Shown here in pieces: positions 16,113-25,613 of a stretch of 31,437 nucleotides of DNA. Source of the DNA: UBA9647 sp049522195. GTDB taxonomy: Bacteria > Bacteroidota > Ignavibacteria > UBA10030. The notes under the pieces were generated by a model that made no database searches, had not been told where the DNA came from, and saw nothing but the letters and a program-made list of their open reading frames with translations. The stretch is taken from positions 1-31,437 of the forward strand of contig JBEKOB010000046.1 in assembly GCA_049522195.1 (NCBI GenBank), in the 5' to 3' direction. A program made the translations under genes and the position numbers. The number at the start of each line of letters is the position of its first letter. The first letter of the stretch is position 1.

Positions 16113-18800
16113 TCAATTCTCTTTTTCGCTGATCTGAACTTTTGATCCTACAACCTTGAAGCGGCCGGTGACAACGCCAGATGTGGGCGAGTCTGCGATT
16201 CCTTTGAAGCCAGGTTGTTTTCCGCCAATGCTGACCTCGACGCTTCCGGGCTCAACCACACGCTTCAACTCGACGTCAATCAACGAAAGCTGTCGCGGGG
16301 TGAGCGTAAACGAAACAGCCTTCGTCTCGCCGGCTTTGAGCTTTACCCGTCGGAATGCCTGCAGTGATCGTATCGGAACCGGTGCCGACGCTTCAAGTTC
16401 CGTCACATAAAGCTGAACTACCTCTTCACCACTCCTGCTGCCGGAGTTCTTGACGTCCACCGAAACAGAAACATTCTCCCCGGTATGCACTGACGAGGGA
16501 ATCTTCAAATTGCTGTATACAAACGTTGTGTAGCTGAGCCCATGTCCAAACGGGAAGAGGGGCTCTCCCCGGAAATAGCGATAGGTTTTTCCTTCCATAT
16601 TGTAGTTGGGAAACGGGGGAATCTGATCGGCAGACTTGTAAAAAGTGACCGGCAGGCGACCGGCGGGATTGTAAGTGCCGAAAAGAACATCTGCCAGAGC
16701 TGTCCCGGCCGCCTGGCCCGGATACCATGTTTCGAGGATCGCGGGAACATGTTGGGCTTCCCAGTTCACGGCAACCGCACTACCGCTCAGAAGAACAAGA
16801 ACAACAGGCTTTCCAACGGCAGCGACCGCCTGAATCAATTCCTCCTGGACACGCGGCAGACCGAGGTCGACTCTATCACCGCCTTTGAAACCCGGTACAT
16901 CCACAGTCATTTCCTCTCCTTCCAGTCGCGGCGACAATCCCATCATCATCACCACAACGTCCGCTGACTTCGCGGCAGAGAGGGCTTCTTCCCGAAGTTT
17001 CGGCGATGGCGGCGACCAGACAAGCTGAACGCTTGCGTCAGCCCGACGGTCCCAGTACTCAACGCACACTGCGTATGCGACCCCGGCCTTCAGTGTCATA
17101 TTGTTCGATTGCGTCATCACTGAGTGTTGATCAGAAGCATCGAATAACATTGAATCAGCGATCCACAATCGCGCACCTCCGAACGCCCGCACCCCGAGTG
17201 CATACCGTCCATCTACCGGAGGAACGAAAACTCCCTTCCAGCGAATGCTGAAGCTGTCAACTCTCATACCGGGCGCTGGCGGATCTTCCCACCAAGTAAA
17301 GTTGATCGACGGATCCACACGGCTCATGAACGGCTTCCCATCGAAACTATTATTGTTGAAGTACTCGCCGGTTAATCCGGGCTTCCGGCTGCCATTGTGC
17401 TCAGTGAAGAGGAGGCCTGAAGGTACAAGTTCGAACGACAGAACGTTCCCAGCAACATCGCAGCCGCGCGCGTAGAGAACCTTCGTGCCCCTGGGAGCCC
17501 CTTGTCGTATCCCTGCCAGAGGAGTGACGGGGTTTGAAGGCAGACCATTGTAGTTGCCGAGCAACAAATCCACGTCGTCCGCATTAGGACCGATGACGGC
17601 AATGGTTTTTACGTTTTTTCCTAACGGGAGGAGATTTCCATCATTCTTCAGGAGCACAATCGACTTCCGAGCGGCTTCAACGGCAAGCTTCTGATGTTGC
17701 CTGGAATCGTTGTTGCTGATCGGTATGTTTGCATATGGTACGAATCCCGGAGGATCAAACATCCCAAGCCGGAACCGTGCCCGAAAGAGCCGCTTCACCG
17801 CGACGTCAACCAGCTGTTCGCTCACCAATCCCTGTCTTACTGCGACGCCGAGACTGTCGTACGTAACTCCGCAGTTGAGGTCTGTCCCGGCGATCAAGGC
17901 CCTGGCCGCAGCCTGGGGAGCCGTTTTGTCCACATTGTGCGTTGTGTAGAAATCCATGATTGCCCAGCAGTCGGAGACAACGTAGCCGCTGAAGCCCCAC
18001 TCGTCTCGCAGGATTTTCTGCAGCAACTCGCTGCTCCCGCAGCACGGCTCTCCACGAAAACGATTGTAGGCACACATTACCGATTGTGCATTGGCTTCGA
18101 CGACCGTCGCCCGGAAGGCCGGAAGATAAGTCTCGCGCAAGTCGCGCTCGTCCACCACAGCATCGAAAACGTGCCGGTCTGGCTCCGGTCCGCTGTGCAC
18201 CGCAAAATGCTTGGGGGTCGATATCGTCTTGAAATACTTCGGATCATCCCCCTGCATGCCTTTGACGAATTGGACCCCGAGCCGTGCGGTGAGATATGGA
18301 TCCTCGCCATAGGTCTCCATGCCGCGGCCCCAGCGGGGATCACGGAAAATATTGATGTTCGGGGACCAGAAGCTCAGTCCTTCATAGAGGCCGCGTCTCC
18401 CTTTTCTTAACGCATCGTGGTGTTTGGCGCGAGCCTCGTCGGAGATCACCGTTGCAACGCGAAGCATCATATCTGTATCCCACGTTGCGGCAAGACCGAT
18501 GGACTGGGGAAAAACAGTTGCTTTGCCGGCGCGGGCGACACCATGAAGTGCTTCGCCCCACCAGGTGTATTCGGGAACTCCGAGCCGGGGGATTGCGGGA
18601 GCAGCGTAAAGCATTTGCTTCACCTTCTCATCGAGTGTCATTTTCGAAACGAGATCGTTGACGCGTTCATCGACGGTCAGGGCAGGATTTTGAAAGGGAA
18701 ACCTTTCGGTCGTCAGTGTAAATTTATCCTGTGACACGGCAACCGCAGCCAGGACGATGGTGAGAAACAAACAAACCTGACTTTGTTTCAATCTGAACAT
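16113..18800 (-). CDS. GH3 beta-glucosidase/beta-xylosidase with PA14 insert, secreted
   Basis: An 895-aa enzyme. ATG 18800 is chosen (GGAGG 4 nt upstream, signal peptide MFRLKQSQVCLFLTIVLAAVA) over the longer frame to 19013, which lacks both. The first GH3 domain (30-350) carries the Lys-His motif TPKHF and the nucleophile D277 in GYVVSDCWA. The second domain begins near 375. A PA14 domain (about 470-597: GLTGEYFNN, WKGVFVPPVDGRYALGVRA) is inserted in it, as in many bacterial GH3 enzymes. The acid/base is probably a Glu in SPRLEGEEM (621-631). An Fn3-like domain ends the protein. It removes terminal beta-glucose or xylose. It lies 37 nt downstream of addB, an odd partner for a glycosidase. 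Confidence 0.92.
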   Translation of the reverse strand: MFRLKQSQVCLFLTIVLAAVAVSQDKFTLTTERFPFQNPALTVDERVNDLVSKMTLDEKVKQMLYAAPAIPRLGVPEYTWWGEALHGVARAGKATVFPQSIGLAATWDTDMMLRVATVISDEARAKHHDALRKGRRGLYEGLSFWSPNINIFRDPRWGRGMETYGEDPYLTARLGVQFVKGMQGDDPKYFKTISTPKHFAVHSGPEPDRHVFDAVVDERDLRETYLPAFRATVVEANAQSVMCAYNRFRGEPCCGSSELLQKILRDEWGFSGYVVSDCWAIMDFYTTHNVDKTAPQAAARALIAGTDLNCGVTYDSLGVAVRQGLVSEQLVDVAVKRLFRARFRLGMFDPPGFVPYANIPISNNDSRQHQKLAVEAARKSIVLLKNDGNLLPLGKNVKTIAVIGPNADDVDLLLGNYNGLPSNPVTPLAGIRQGAPRGTKVLYARGCDVAGNVLSFELVPSGLLFTEHNGSRKPGLTGEYFNNNSFDGKPFMSRVDPSINFTWWEDPPAPGMRVDSFSIRWKGVFVPPVDGRYALGVRAFGGARLWIADSMLFDASDQHSVMTQSNNMTLKAGVAYAVCVEYWDRRADASVQLVWSPPSPKLREEALSAAKSADVVVMMMGLSPRLEGEEMTVDVPGFKGGDRVDLGLPRVQEELIQAVAAVGKPVVLVLLSGSAVAVNWEAQHVPAILETWYPGQAAGTALADVLFGTYNPAGRLPVTFYKSADQIPPFPNYNMEGKTYRYFRGEPLFPFGHGLSYTTFVYSNLKIPSSVHTGENVSVSVDVKNSGSRSGEEVVQLYVTELEASAPVPIRSLQAFRRVKLKAGETKAVSFTLTPRQLSLIDVELKRVVEPGSVEVSIGGKQPGFKGIADSPTSGVVTGRFKVVGSKVQISEKEN

Positions 18801-18837
18801 GCAGCCTCCGGAAGTAGGACCATGATGGCCACCTTGT

Positions 18838-21666
18838 CTATCCGACCACCCAGGATGTGCCGCAGATGGCTCGGTAAGGGCATTGAGGACAGGTTTTGTG
18901 TAGCTCTTCGGTTGGTTCAAACCGCTTCGCGGGATCGAGAATTTCGTTGATGGCGCCGAATAAGACCGGCCGCACATGTTCGTACACTTCCACCGCCGTG
19001 TGGTTCTTTCCACCTATGCCTGTTTCAATGTCGGGAGTGATTTCATTGCGCCCGAGGAATAAATAGGCAGGCAGGATCGATGTGATCGGGACAGCTTTTG
19101 CTACTGAGTACAACAGCATATACATCGGAAGCTGGAACGATCCAATTGCCGCTCGCCATGTGGACGGGTCATCTGCAGTCAGCTTCTCTATGTTGATCCT
19201 GACATGTGAATCATCGCGGCCCGTCTTGTAATCAAGAATGACGTGTTGAACACCTCTCTGCTCGATGCGGTCAATGCGCCCCGTGAAGTTGAACCCGTCG
19301 GCGTTGACCGTGACGGCTTCTTCCAGTCCCACAAGCCTGATAGCTTCCTGCCTAATCTTGGGCAATTGATATCCGCTGATGAAGGCCTCAAGTTGCCGTA
19401 CGAGCTGTTGTTTCACGAGATACGATGCGCCGACGAGATCGGTCCCATATTTCTCTGCATAGAGTGTGTCGATCACCTGACGAAGCCGGCTGAGGTCAAG
19501 ATCGGTCGCACTGAGTGTCTGTCCCACGGTCTTTTTGAAGAACGCTGTCAACACCTTGTGCACAAGGCTTCCGACTTCGAGCTGATCGATATCGTCTGCG
19601 ACCTCGTCCTTCTCAGATAACTTCAAGACGTGTGCATAGTAGAACTTCAGCTGGCACGTAAGCCAGGTATCGAGTGATGTCGCGGTAAACTCAAACTGCC
19701 TGAGGTGGTCAAGCACTGCCGGTGTTTTTTCGACTGCGTCCGGTTTCTCAGTGGACAGCTGTACGTTGTACCGAATAACATGAATCAGGTCCTTGATATC
19801 CAGACTCTGCTTCTTTCGTTGTTCTTCCCAGAGGAGTTTCTCCAGGAACCGGCTCTTTTCGTGATTCCCGGACTCAGTGAAGAAACAGTGCACGTTCTTT
19901 GCACCGGCGAGCAAAATGCTGAAGTAATATTCGATCAGCCGCTCACGCTGACGATAGGTCTCGAGGCCCAGTTTCTCACGGAGCGGTTGAGGGAGAAGAA
20001 CATCATTGCCTCGCGCACCGGGAATGACGTCATCCGTCGCGTTCAGAAGATAGACCGTCTCGAACGAAAGATTGCGTGTCTCGAGAAGTCCGAGCACCTG
20101 AAGGCCGACGAGTGGTGTGCCGGAGAAGGGGACTTCTTCCGCAGCAACTGCGTTTCGCATGAACGCGAAGTACGATGCCGGATCGCTGAATCGATGTGAA
20201 GCGAGGAGAGACAAGCGAATCGATTCAAAAAATTCTATGAACCTCTGCGCATATGGATGAAAAAAGCGGTGCCGGGTTGCTGTGCTCTGTTTATAAATGT
20301 ATTGAAGGATTTCGACAGCCTTGGCCGCAAAATCGCCGAGAGATTGGAGATTGAGAAACCTCCGGATTGTCTGGTCATGAATGGTCCGGAGGTGGTTTTG
20401 AAGCTCACCAAGGCCGACATCAATTCCGCTGGAGGCAAGTGAACGAGAAACAGCGTCGAGGAGAACATTGTCCTTTTCGAGCGATTCGAGAGAGACATAC
20501 ATCCGCGACTGCGTCTCGGCCAGGTGCGTTTCTATGGCATGAAAGAGAACCCTGGTGACGTCGGACCGTTGGCCGAAACGGATGTTCTTGGTGTACGGAT
20601 GGAGTACGAATGTTGTATACTCCCTCGCCGGTACATCGCCATTGCGAGCTCCGGCTCCGATGTCCATCAGGTTGCTCAGGAACCCGAACAGCGGCGTCCT
20701 TTGCAACGGATAGCCAAGCGCGATATTGTATTGATCCTGCGGGAGCAATGGGAGCGTCTGGTGGACCACCGGGAACAGCGCATCAGCAGTAGGGAGGATG
20801 ATGGCTGTCTTTTCGTTGATCGGTGCGCCTGACTCAAGCATTGCCTTGATCTTCTGGCTTACCGCAAATACCTGTCCATGCGTATCGGATGCTTTGTAGA
20901 AGTGGCAGGCCGGGGCGAGAGGGGTGTCGGTAGATTCTACTCTGTCGACGTCGATTCCAAGGCTTTCTACGTGCTTCGGCAAGCCGGGTCCCTGCTGTGC
21001 GATGAACGTGCTGTTGTCGCGCCGCAACAGACTGCTCAGTATGCGCTGCTCCAACACCGTGTATGCATAGAAACCGGCGAAGAGAATGTTTTGATGGGAC
21101 GAGAGATCTATAGAGTCTATCTGTGCGGCTGCTTTCCTGTAGCTGAGTGAACGGGTGATGTATCCTTTCTCTTCAACTGCGGCATAAAACTGATCAAAAT
21201 ATTTCGGAAGAACGTGCAGTCTCCCAAGAGGAACAGCCTCCAGGGACTCGCTCACTCGCCGCACGCTTACATCCGCCATTACGAGCTCCTCGAGTTCCGT
21301 GTACAGTTTCAATCCCAAACCGATGAACCGATCGATAGAATCAAAATGCTCTCCCCCCAGATGTTCAGCGATGGATGTGTGGATATCGAACAAAAGAGCA
21401 ACAGCGTCGAAGTTGTCGAGCGGCTTGTAGGAAAGTCCGAGCTTCTCCGATACGAGATAATCGATGAACGAATCGATTGAGAATATCCGTGGAGGAATGA
21501 AGCTCTTGCCGATCCGCTCGGCCAGGGCTTTCCGCACAAAATGAGCGGGTCGCTTTCCGGGGAACACCACAATCGAGGAACTGAAATCGTTCGTACTGCT
21601 CTCCAGCCGTGAAGCGACCTCGTGAATGAGATTCTGCGCGGGGGATATGATGATGTGACGACTCAC
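18838..21666 (-). CDS. addB: AddB-like PD-(D/E)XK nuclease subunit
   Basis: A 942-aa partner of AddA in a helicase-nuclease that resects double-strand breaks and processes Chi-like signals. Its ATG overlaps the addA stop by 4 nt (ATGA), so translation is coupled. The N-terminal half is an inactive UvrD-like fold: VVFPGKRPAHFV stands where a Walker A would be and lacks GKT. The C-terminal nuclease has D799 and D812-Y-K814 (GRIDR...ILDYKTG). The four Fe-S cluster cysteines are C671 (LTCQLKFYY) and C926, C929, C935 (CPQCPYRAIC). This Cys set is the signature of AddB. RexB is an alternative name. Confidence 0.9.
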   Translation of the reverse strand: MSRHIIISPAQNLIHEVASRLESSTNDFSSSIVVFPGKRPAHFVRKALAERIGKSFIPPRIFSIDSFIDYLVSEKLGLSYKPLDNFDAVALLFDIHTSIAEHLGGEHFDSIDRFIGLGLKLYTELEELVMADVSVRRVSESLEAVPLGRLHVLPKYFDQFYAAVEEKGYITRSLSYRKAAAQIDSIDLSSHQNILFAGFYAYTVLEQRILSSLLRRDNSTFIAQQGPGLPKHVESLGIDVDRVESTDTPLAPACHFYKASDTHGQVFAVSQKIKAMLESGAPINEKTAIILPTADALFPVVHQTLPLLPQDQYNIALGYPLQRTPLFGFLSNLMDIGAGARNGDVPAREYTTFVLHPYTKNIRFGQRSDVTRVLFHAIETHLAETQSRMYVSLESLEKDNVLLDAVSRSLASSGIDVGLGELQNHLRTIHDQTIRRFLNLQSLGDFAAKAVEILQYIYKQSTATRHRFFHPYAQRFIEFFESIRLSLLASHRFSDPASYFAFMRNAVAAEEVPFSGTPLVGLQVLGLLETRNLSFETVYLLNATDDVIPGARGNDVLLPQPLREKLGLETYRQRERLIEYYFSILLAGAKNVHCFFTESGNHEKSRFLEKLLWEEQRKKQSLDIKDLIHVIRYNVQLSTEKPDAVEKTPAVLDHLRQFEFTATSLDTWLTCQLKFYYAHVLKLSEKDEVADDIDQLEVGSLVHKVLTAFFKKTVGQTLSATDLDLSRLRQVIDTLYAEKYGTDLVGASYLVKQQLVRQLEAFISGYQLPKIRQEAIRLVGLEEAVTVNADGFNFTGRIDRIEQRGVQHVILDYKTGRDDSHVRINIEKLTADDPSTWRAAIGSFQLPMYMLLYSVAKAVPITSILPAYLFLGRNEITPDIETGIGGKNHTAVEVYEHVRPVLFGAINEILDPAKRFEPTEELHKTCPQCPYRAICGTSWVVG

Positions 21667-24600
21667 GACACAGTCCGGACCGATTTCTGATCGATGTACA
21701 CGAGTAAGCCGCTAACTGATCGGCCAGCATAATAACTTCTGAGGATCTTCATGTACTTCAGCACCTGTTCACTGTATTCTGACTTTTCTTCACCGGTCTT
21801 ATAATCGATGACAGTCACGGCTCCGGGATCAACCACCACTCGATCCATCCGGACAAGCGCTCCATCGGATCCGGCAAATTCCTGCTCATTTAAAATGTTG
21901 CGCTCCGTGGCTTTTAGGAAAAGGGGGCGCAATTCTTCCAGCCCGAGGACGTCCGACAATACTTCCCGGAGTTGAGCCGGATCAGCATGGAAAGGAACGC
22001 GTGCCAGTGTGCGTTCTATTGCTTTCGTGAGGCGGTCTTGGATATCGGGTTCGATATACTCAACGTGCTCCAGCACGGCGTGGACAAACTCACCGCGTCT
22101 GGCTTCAGCGACAGCAATCCCGGTGTATTCTATCTGGCTCGCTGTTGTGCGGGGAAGGTCGTGACAGAGTTCGACGCTGGTCTCCGGTTCCGGCGTGACG
22201 CGCTGCACGGATGGTTTCGCTTCCGGCCCATAGCCGCTCTCCGGCAGGTATTCAGAAGGCGTTTTGGACCTCTTCGCCGGTACGCTGACAATGTACATTT
22301 CCTCCTCGGCGCGGGTAAAGGCGACATAGAGCTTGTTCAAGTCATCGACTGTCTGTCCCAACTGTTTTTCACGATATAGCACGGACAATTCATCTACCTC
22401 TTCTGCGACATCTTTCGCCAGGCGGACCAATCGCACTTCATCCTCAGCTTCTTCGAAATAGAGACTGTCGCGGCGAGGCGTGGAATCATAGAGAAGTACA
22501 ATGACGACGCTCGATTCCAATCCTTTTGCCTTGTGAATTGTCATCACTCTGACCGCGTCAACATCAGTGGGAATATCAATATTCCAATCGGCATCCTCCG
22601 ACGAGTCGTCTGCAAATTGGAGAAACCCCTTGAGGCTGTTCTCACCCTTCTCCTCAAAATCCTTTACGACTTCAAGTATCTTCGCCAGGGTTGCTTCCTC
22701 GTCCGGTAGGAGCGTGAAGATACTGAAGGTGTTGAATGTTTCCGAGATCAGGTCGTACACGGGCAGATAGCCAACAACGTTGAAGAGCTCCTCAAAATAC
22801 ATCCGCCACAGATCCGGATACGCTTTGCGGAATGTGATATACAGGGGCTGCTCGTGGCGATGAGACAGGCGGTGCTCAAACAGTAGGTTGAGAAGCTTCT
22901 GACGGGAAAGCGTCTTCTTGTCGCGGGCCAGGAGTCCCCCGAAAATATTCCCAAGCAGAAAAGTTGCGAACGAAAGATCGTCAATTGGCGAATCGAGGAA
23001 GCGAAGCAGGGCGAGGAGCTCCCCAGTCACCGCGCGGCTGCGAACGTCAAGACTGCTGTGCGAAATGAAGGAAATGCCCTGTTCATTGAGCCATCCGCTG
23101 ACCTCGATGACATCGCCATTACGTGGCGAGAGGATCGTGATATCAGAACGCCGGTAGCCGCGGGAGAGACAATCGGCGACGATTTCGAGCACCTTCTCCT
23201 TCTGGGGGATCTTATCGGGTTGGGTTTCCGCCGCTTCAGCGGGAATTGAAACGACCTCGACATATCCTTTGCCGATATAAGAGTCGCGGACGTGCTGTTC
23301 GTCGGTGGCAAGTCCGCTTGCACGTGCGGCCTCAGCATCGACTCGTTGGGGGACCATGGTCTTGAAGACGTCGCGATTGAAGCTCAGAATTTTCTCAAAG
23401 CTTCGATAGTTGGTGTCGAGAATCTTCAGGTCCTTTTTCGCGGAAGGAAAGACGTCCTCCAGCTGCAGCCGCTTCATGATGCGCCAATCAGCGCCACGGA
23501 ATCCGTAAATCGATTGCTTCGTATCGCCTACGACAAACAGGCTTCCCTTTGTCGCGAGCGCATTGCCAACAAGCGGTTCGAGCGTTTCCCACTGAATCGG
23601 GTTCGTGTCCTGGAATTCATCAATGAGGTAGTGGCAGAGGGTTTCCCCGAGGCTGTAATAGACTTCCGGCACGATGCCCGGCTTCAAATACTCAGCAAGC
23701 CGTTTGACGACATCCCCGATGTCCACCTGTCCCCGGTCGTGTTTGACGGCCTCGATGGATTTCGAGAGGAGAGCGTGCGCTTCCGCATACGGTTGATAAT
23801 GCTGGCGTGCTTTCAGCAGGATCATCGCGGTCCGTAGCGATTCGATTTCCTCGCAGAGCGACTGGGATTCCCCTAGTGCGCGTTGATACTGCTTGGCATC
23901 ACTCTCTTTCTTCGTGATCGGTGGTGAAGGGAACTTGTGACCGATCAGGTTGTCCACATCAGCCGCTTTTGCGTATCCGACGTAACTTTCAAACCGTTTT
24001 GCCTTCGCAATGTTCGGGTGGCGGAGGAGTTTGTCGAGTTCCAGCACCTTCTTCGGCAATTGCTCACCGAGCAGTCGGATTTCATCCGAGTGATCTTCGG
24101 GGCGTAGGTGCTTGGATGTGAGGATAATTCTCTTGTAGAGATCCTTTACCTTATCAGCCAACTCGCGGTATGGGTTCCAAAAGAACCGATCATCGCTGCC
24201 GCGGCTTTCAAGAAGCAGCTGTATCAACTGATCAAACAGACGCGCAGAGGATGTCCCGGCGTGCAGTTCACGGGCGAAAAGTCCGAATGCTTCATCAAGG
24301 ATCGCATCGCTGTCGAGAGCAATCTCGAGGTCTGGAGAAAGACCGAGTTCGAGTGCAGAAGCCTTGAAGACACGGGCGAGGAAGCTGTCGATGGTCCGGA
24401 TCTGAAAGTCAGAGTAGTTGTCCAGAATCTCTTCGACGAGTTTTCCAGCCTCGAGTTGAATTTCGGACGGTGTCAACGAAAGGAATTGCTGAAACTCCTC
24501 GAGTGTTTCCGGCTTTCCGAGCGAAGCTGACTTCAGACCGTCGAGGACGCGCTGCTTCATCTCGCGCGCAGCGTTGTTGGTAAACGTAATCGCGAGGATG

Positions 24601-24776
24601 TTCTTCAGGCTGTTGTTCGGGATGGATCGGGCAAGGAGCAGCTGGACAACGCGCTGTTTGAGTGCACGCGTTTTTCCAGATCCCGCAGATGCGGAGACGA
24701 CGGTGTACTTCGGCAGTTCGCTCGCGAACTGGCGGTCTTTCTCGAGGATGGTAAGCATGGGGGAGGATTGAACCAC
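21663..24776 (-). CDS. addA: AddA-like UvrD/Rep helicase-nuclease
   Basis: A 1037-aa ATP-dependent DNA helicase with a C-terminal nuclease; it unwinds and digests broken DNA ends for recombination. Walker A is ASAGSGKT (29-36). Further motifs are AITFTNNAAREMKQR (Ia), LIDEFQDTNPIQW (II), VGDTKQSIYGFRGADW (III), LDTNYRS (IV), VMTIHKAKGLE (V) and YVAFTRAEEE (VI). The nuclease motif is RMDRVV...VIDYKTGEE near the C-terminus. It is somewhat shorter than Bacillus AddA. The start is uncertain: GTG 24776 or ATG 24758, neither with a good ribosome site. It sits between msrA and addB on one strand. Confidence 0.92.
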   Translation of the reverse strand: MVQSSPMLTILEKDRQFASELPKYTVVSASAGSGKTRALKQRVVQLLLARSIPNNSLKNILAITFTNNAAREMKQRVLDGLKSASLGKPETLEEFQQFLSLTPSEIQLEAGKLVEEILDNYSDFQIRTIDSFLARVFKASALELGLSPDLEIALDSDAILDEAFGLFARELHAGTSSARLFDQLIQLLLESRGSDDRFFWNPYRELADKVKDLYKRIILTSKHLRPEDHSDEIRLLGEQLPKKVLELDKLLRHPNIAKAKRFESYVGYAKAADVDNLIGHKFPSPPITKKESDAKQYQRALGESQSLCEEIESLRTAMILLKARQHYQPYAEAHALLSKSIEAVKHDRGQVDIGDVVKRLAEYLKPGIVPEVYYSLGETLCHYLIDEFQDTNPIQWETLEPLVGNALATKGSLFVVGDTKQSIYGFRGADWRIMKRLQLEDVFPSAKKDLKILDTNYRSFEKILSFNRDVFKTMVPQRVDAEAARASGLATDEQHVRDSYIGKGYVEVVSIPAEAAETQPDKIPQKEKVLEIVADCLSRGYRRSDITILSPRNGDVIEVSGWLNEQGISFISHSSLDVRSRAVTGELLALLRFLDSPIDDLSFATFLLGNIFGGLLARDKKTLSRQKLLNLLFEHRLSHRHEQPLYITFRKAYPDLWRMYFEELFNVVGYLPVYDLISETFNTFSIFTLLPDEEATLAKILEVVKDFEEKGENSLKGFLQFADDSSEDADWNIDIPTDVDAVRVMTIHKAKGLESSVVIVLLYDSTPRRDSLYFEEAEDEVRLVRLAKDVAEEVDELSVLYREKQLGQTVDDLNKLYVAFTRAEEEMYIVSVPAKRSKTPSEYLPESGYGPEAKPSVQRVTPEPETSVELCHDLPRTTASQIEYTGIAVAEARRGEFVHAVLEHVEYIEPDIQDRLTKAIERTLARVPFHADPAQLREVLSDVLGLEELRPLFLKATERNILNEQEFAGSDGALVRMDRVVVDPGAVTVIDYKTGEEKSEYSEQVLKYMKILRSYYAGRSVSGLLVYIDQKSVRTVS

Positions 24777-24777
24777 G

Positions 24778-24801
24778 GGAACAATTTAGGAAATATTCCC
24801 A
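24778..24801. promoter_or_regulatory. Imperfect dyad at the addA start
   Basis: GGGAA and TTCCC arms bracket a 14-bp centre; 8 of 12 pairs match. It abuts the GTG start of addA. It could be a protein site or chance. Confidence 0.2.
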
Positions 24802-24843
24802 AATGTTCGAGAGGAAAACGGAACGGGACGGAACGAAAAGGCG

Positions 24844-24862
24844 CTTGAGCCCCTTACTCAAG
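24844..24862 (-). terminator. Weak hairpin across the msrA stop
   Basis: CTTGAG/CTCAAG stem of 6 bp with a 7-nt loop that contains the msrA TAA. Only a short T run (CCTTTTCG) follows on the minus strand, so it may at most attenuate before addA. Confidence 0.3.
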
Positions 24863-25426
24863 TTTCAGTTTTTTCAGCTTCGGCTTGATCACAAAGACGC
24901 AATAGGGCGCGTTCGCGTGGTTCTTGTAGTAGTCCTGGTGATAGTTCTCGGCAGGATAGAACTGCTTGAGCGGCTCGATCTGCGTGACGATCGGGGGGTC
25001 AAAGTCCTTCTGTGCTGCTGCTTTTGACTTTTCAGCGGCTGCTTTCTGCTTTTCGTCGTGGCAGAAAATGACTGATCGGTACTGTGTACCGACATCCGCT
25101 CCTTGACGGTTCAACGTCGTGGGGTCGTGTGCTTCCCAGAACACCTCCAGTAGTTTTTCAAAGCTTATCTTGGTTGGGTCATAAGTAATCTGAGCGACTT
25201 CGGCATGGCCTGTCGCGCCCGTGCAGACTTCTTCGTAGGTCGGGTTTGCTTTCGTTCCGCCGGCATAGCCTGCGACAACAGATTGGACTCCGTTCAATCG
25301 TTCAAAGACCGCCTCAACACACCAGAAACAGCCGGCACCGAATGTTGCTTTTTCCATGTGGACTGCCTTTCCCCCCTCCTGGGCAAACGCTGAGAAGCAG
25401 ATAATAAATGGCAAAAAGAATTTCAT
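24854..25426 (-). CDS. msrA: Peptide methionine-(S)-S-oxide reductase, exported
   Basis: A 190-aa protein. ATG 25426 has AAGGA 7 nt upstream; the longer frame to 25558 is not used. Residues 1-15 are a signal peptide (MKFFLPFIICFSAFA), so the enzyme acts in the periplasm. The MsrA signature is ATFGAGCFWCVEAVF with the catalytic C33, followed by GVQSVVAGYAGG, HAEVAQITYDP and HDPTTLNRQGADVGTQYRS. A later Cys (APYCVF) near the C-terminus may resolve the sulfenic acid. It repairs oxidised methionine using thiol reductants. It precedes addA by 77 bp. Confidence 0.95.
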   Translation of the reverse strand: MKFFLPFIICFSAFAQEGGKAVHMEKATFGAGCFWCVEAVFERLNGVQSVVAGYAGGTKANPTYEEVCTGATGHAEVAQITYDPTKISFEKLLEVFWEAHDPTTLNRQGADVGTQYRSVIFCHDEKQKAAAEKSKAAAQKDFDPPIVTQIEPLKQFYPAENYHQDYYKNHANAPYCVFVIKPKLKKLKLE

Positions 25427-25508
25427 AACGAGTTCCTTCAACTTCTTTTTTAACAACCTGAAGGGGGGAAAAGTTGCAGGACGTTTGCAGAGGGCTCTGA
25501 AAAAGACA

Positions 25509-25593
25509 AACCGCCAAGGATGCAAGGAACGCAAAGAAACGGTGAGGTTTTTTTTCACCGCCTCATTGCTGTCTTGGCGTCTTCTTGGCGGTT
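25509..25593. repeat. Inverted repeat AACCGCCAAG / CTTGGCGGTT with inner hairpin
   Basis: Perfect 10-bp outer arms at 25509-25518 and 25584-25593. An inner CGGTGA/TCACCG stem (25540-25560) loops out a T8 run. The words CGCCAAG and CGCAAAG link it to the repeats at 15695 and 26589. It fills the gap between the lipoprotein stop and the msrA start. Confidence 0.55.
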
Positions 25594-25613
25594 CTTTCTG
25601 TTCGACCGCGATG

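Noticed and set aside
17694..18410. Plus-strand frame of 238 codons
   Set aside because: Antisense to the GH3 catalytic domain.
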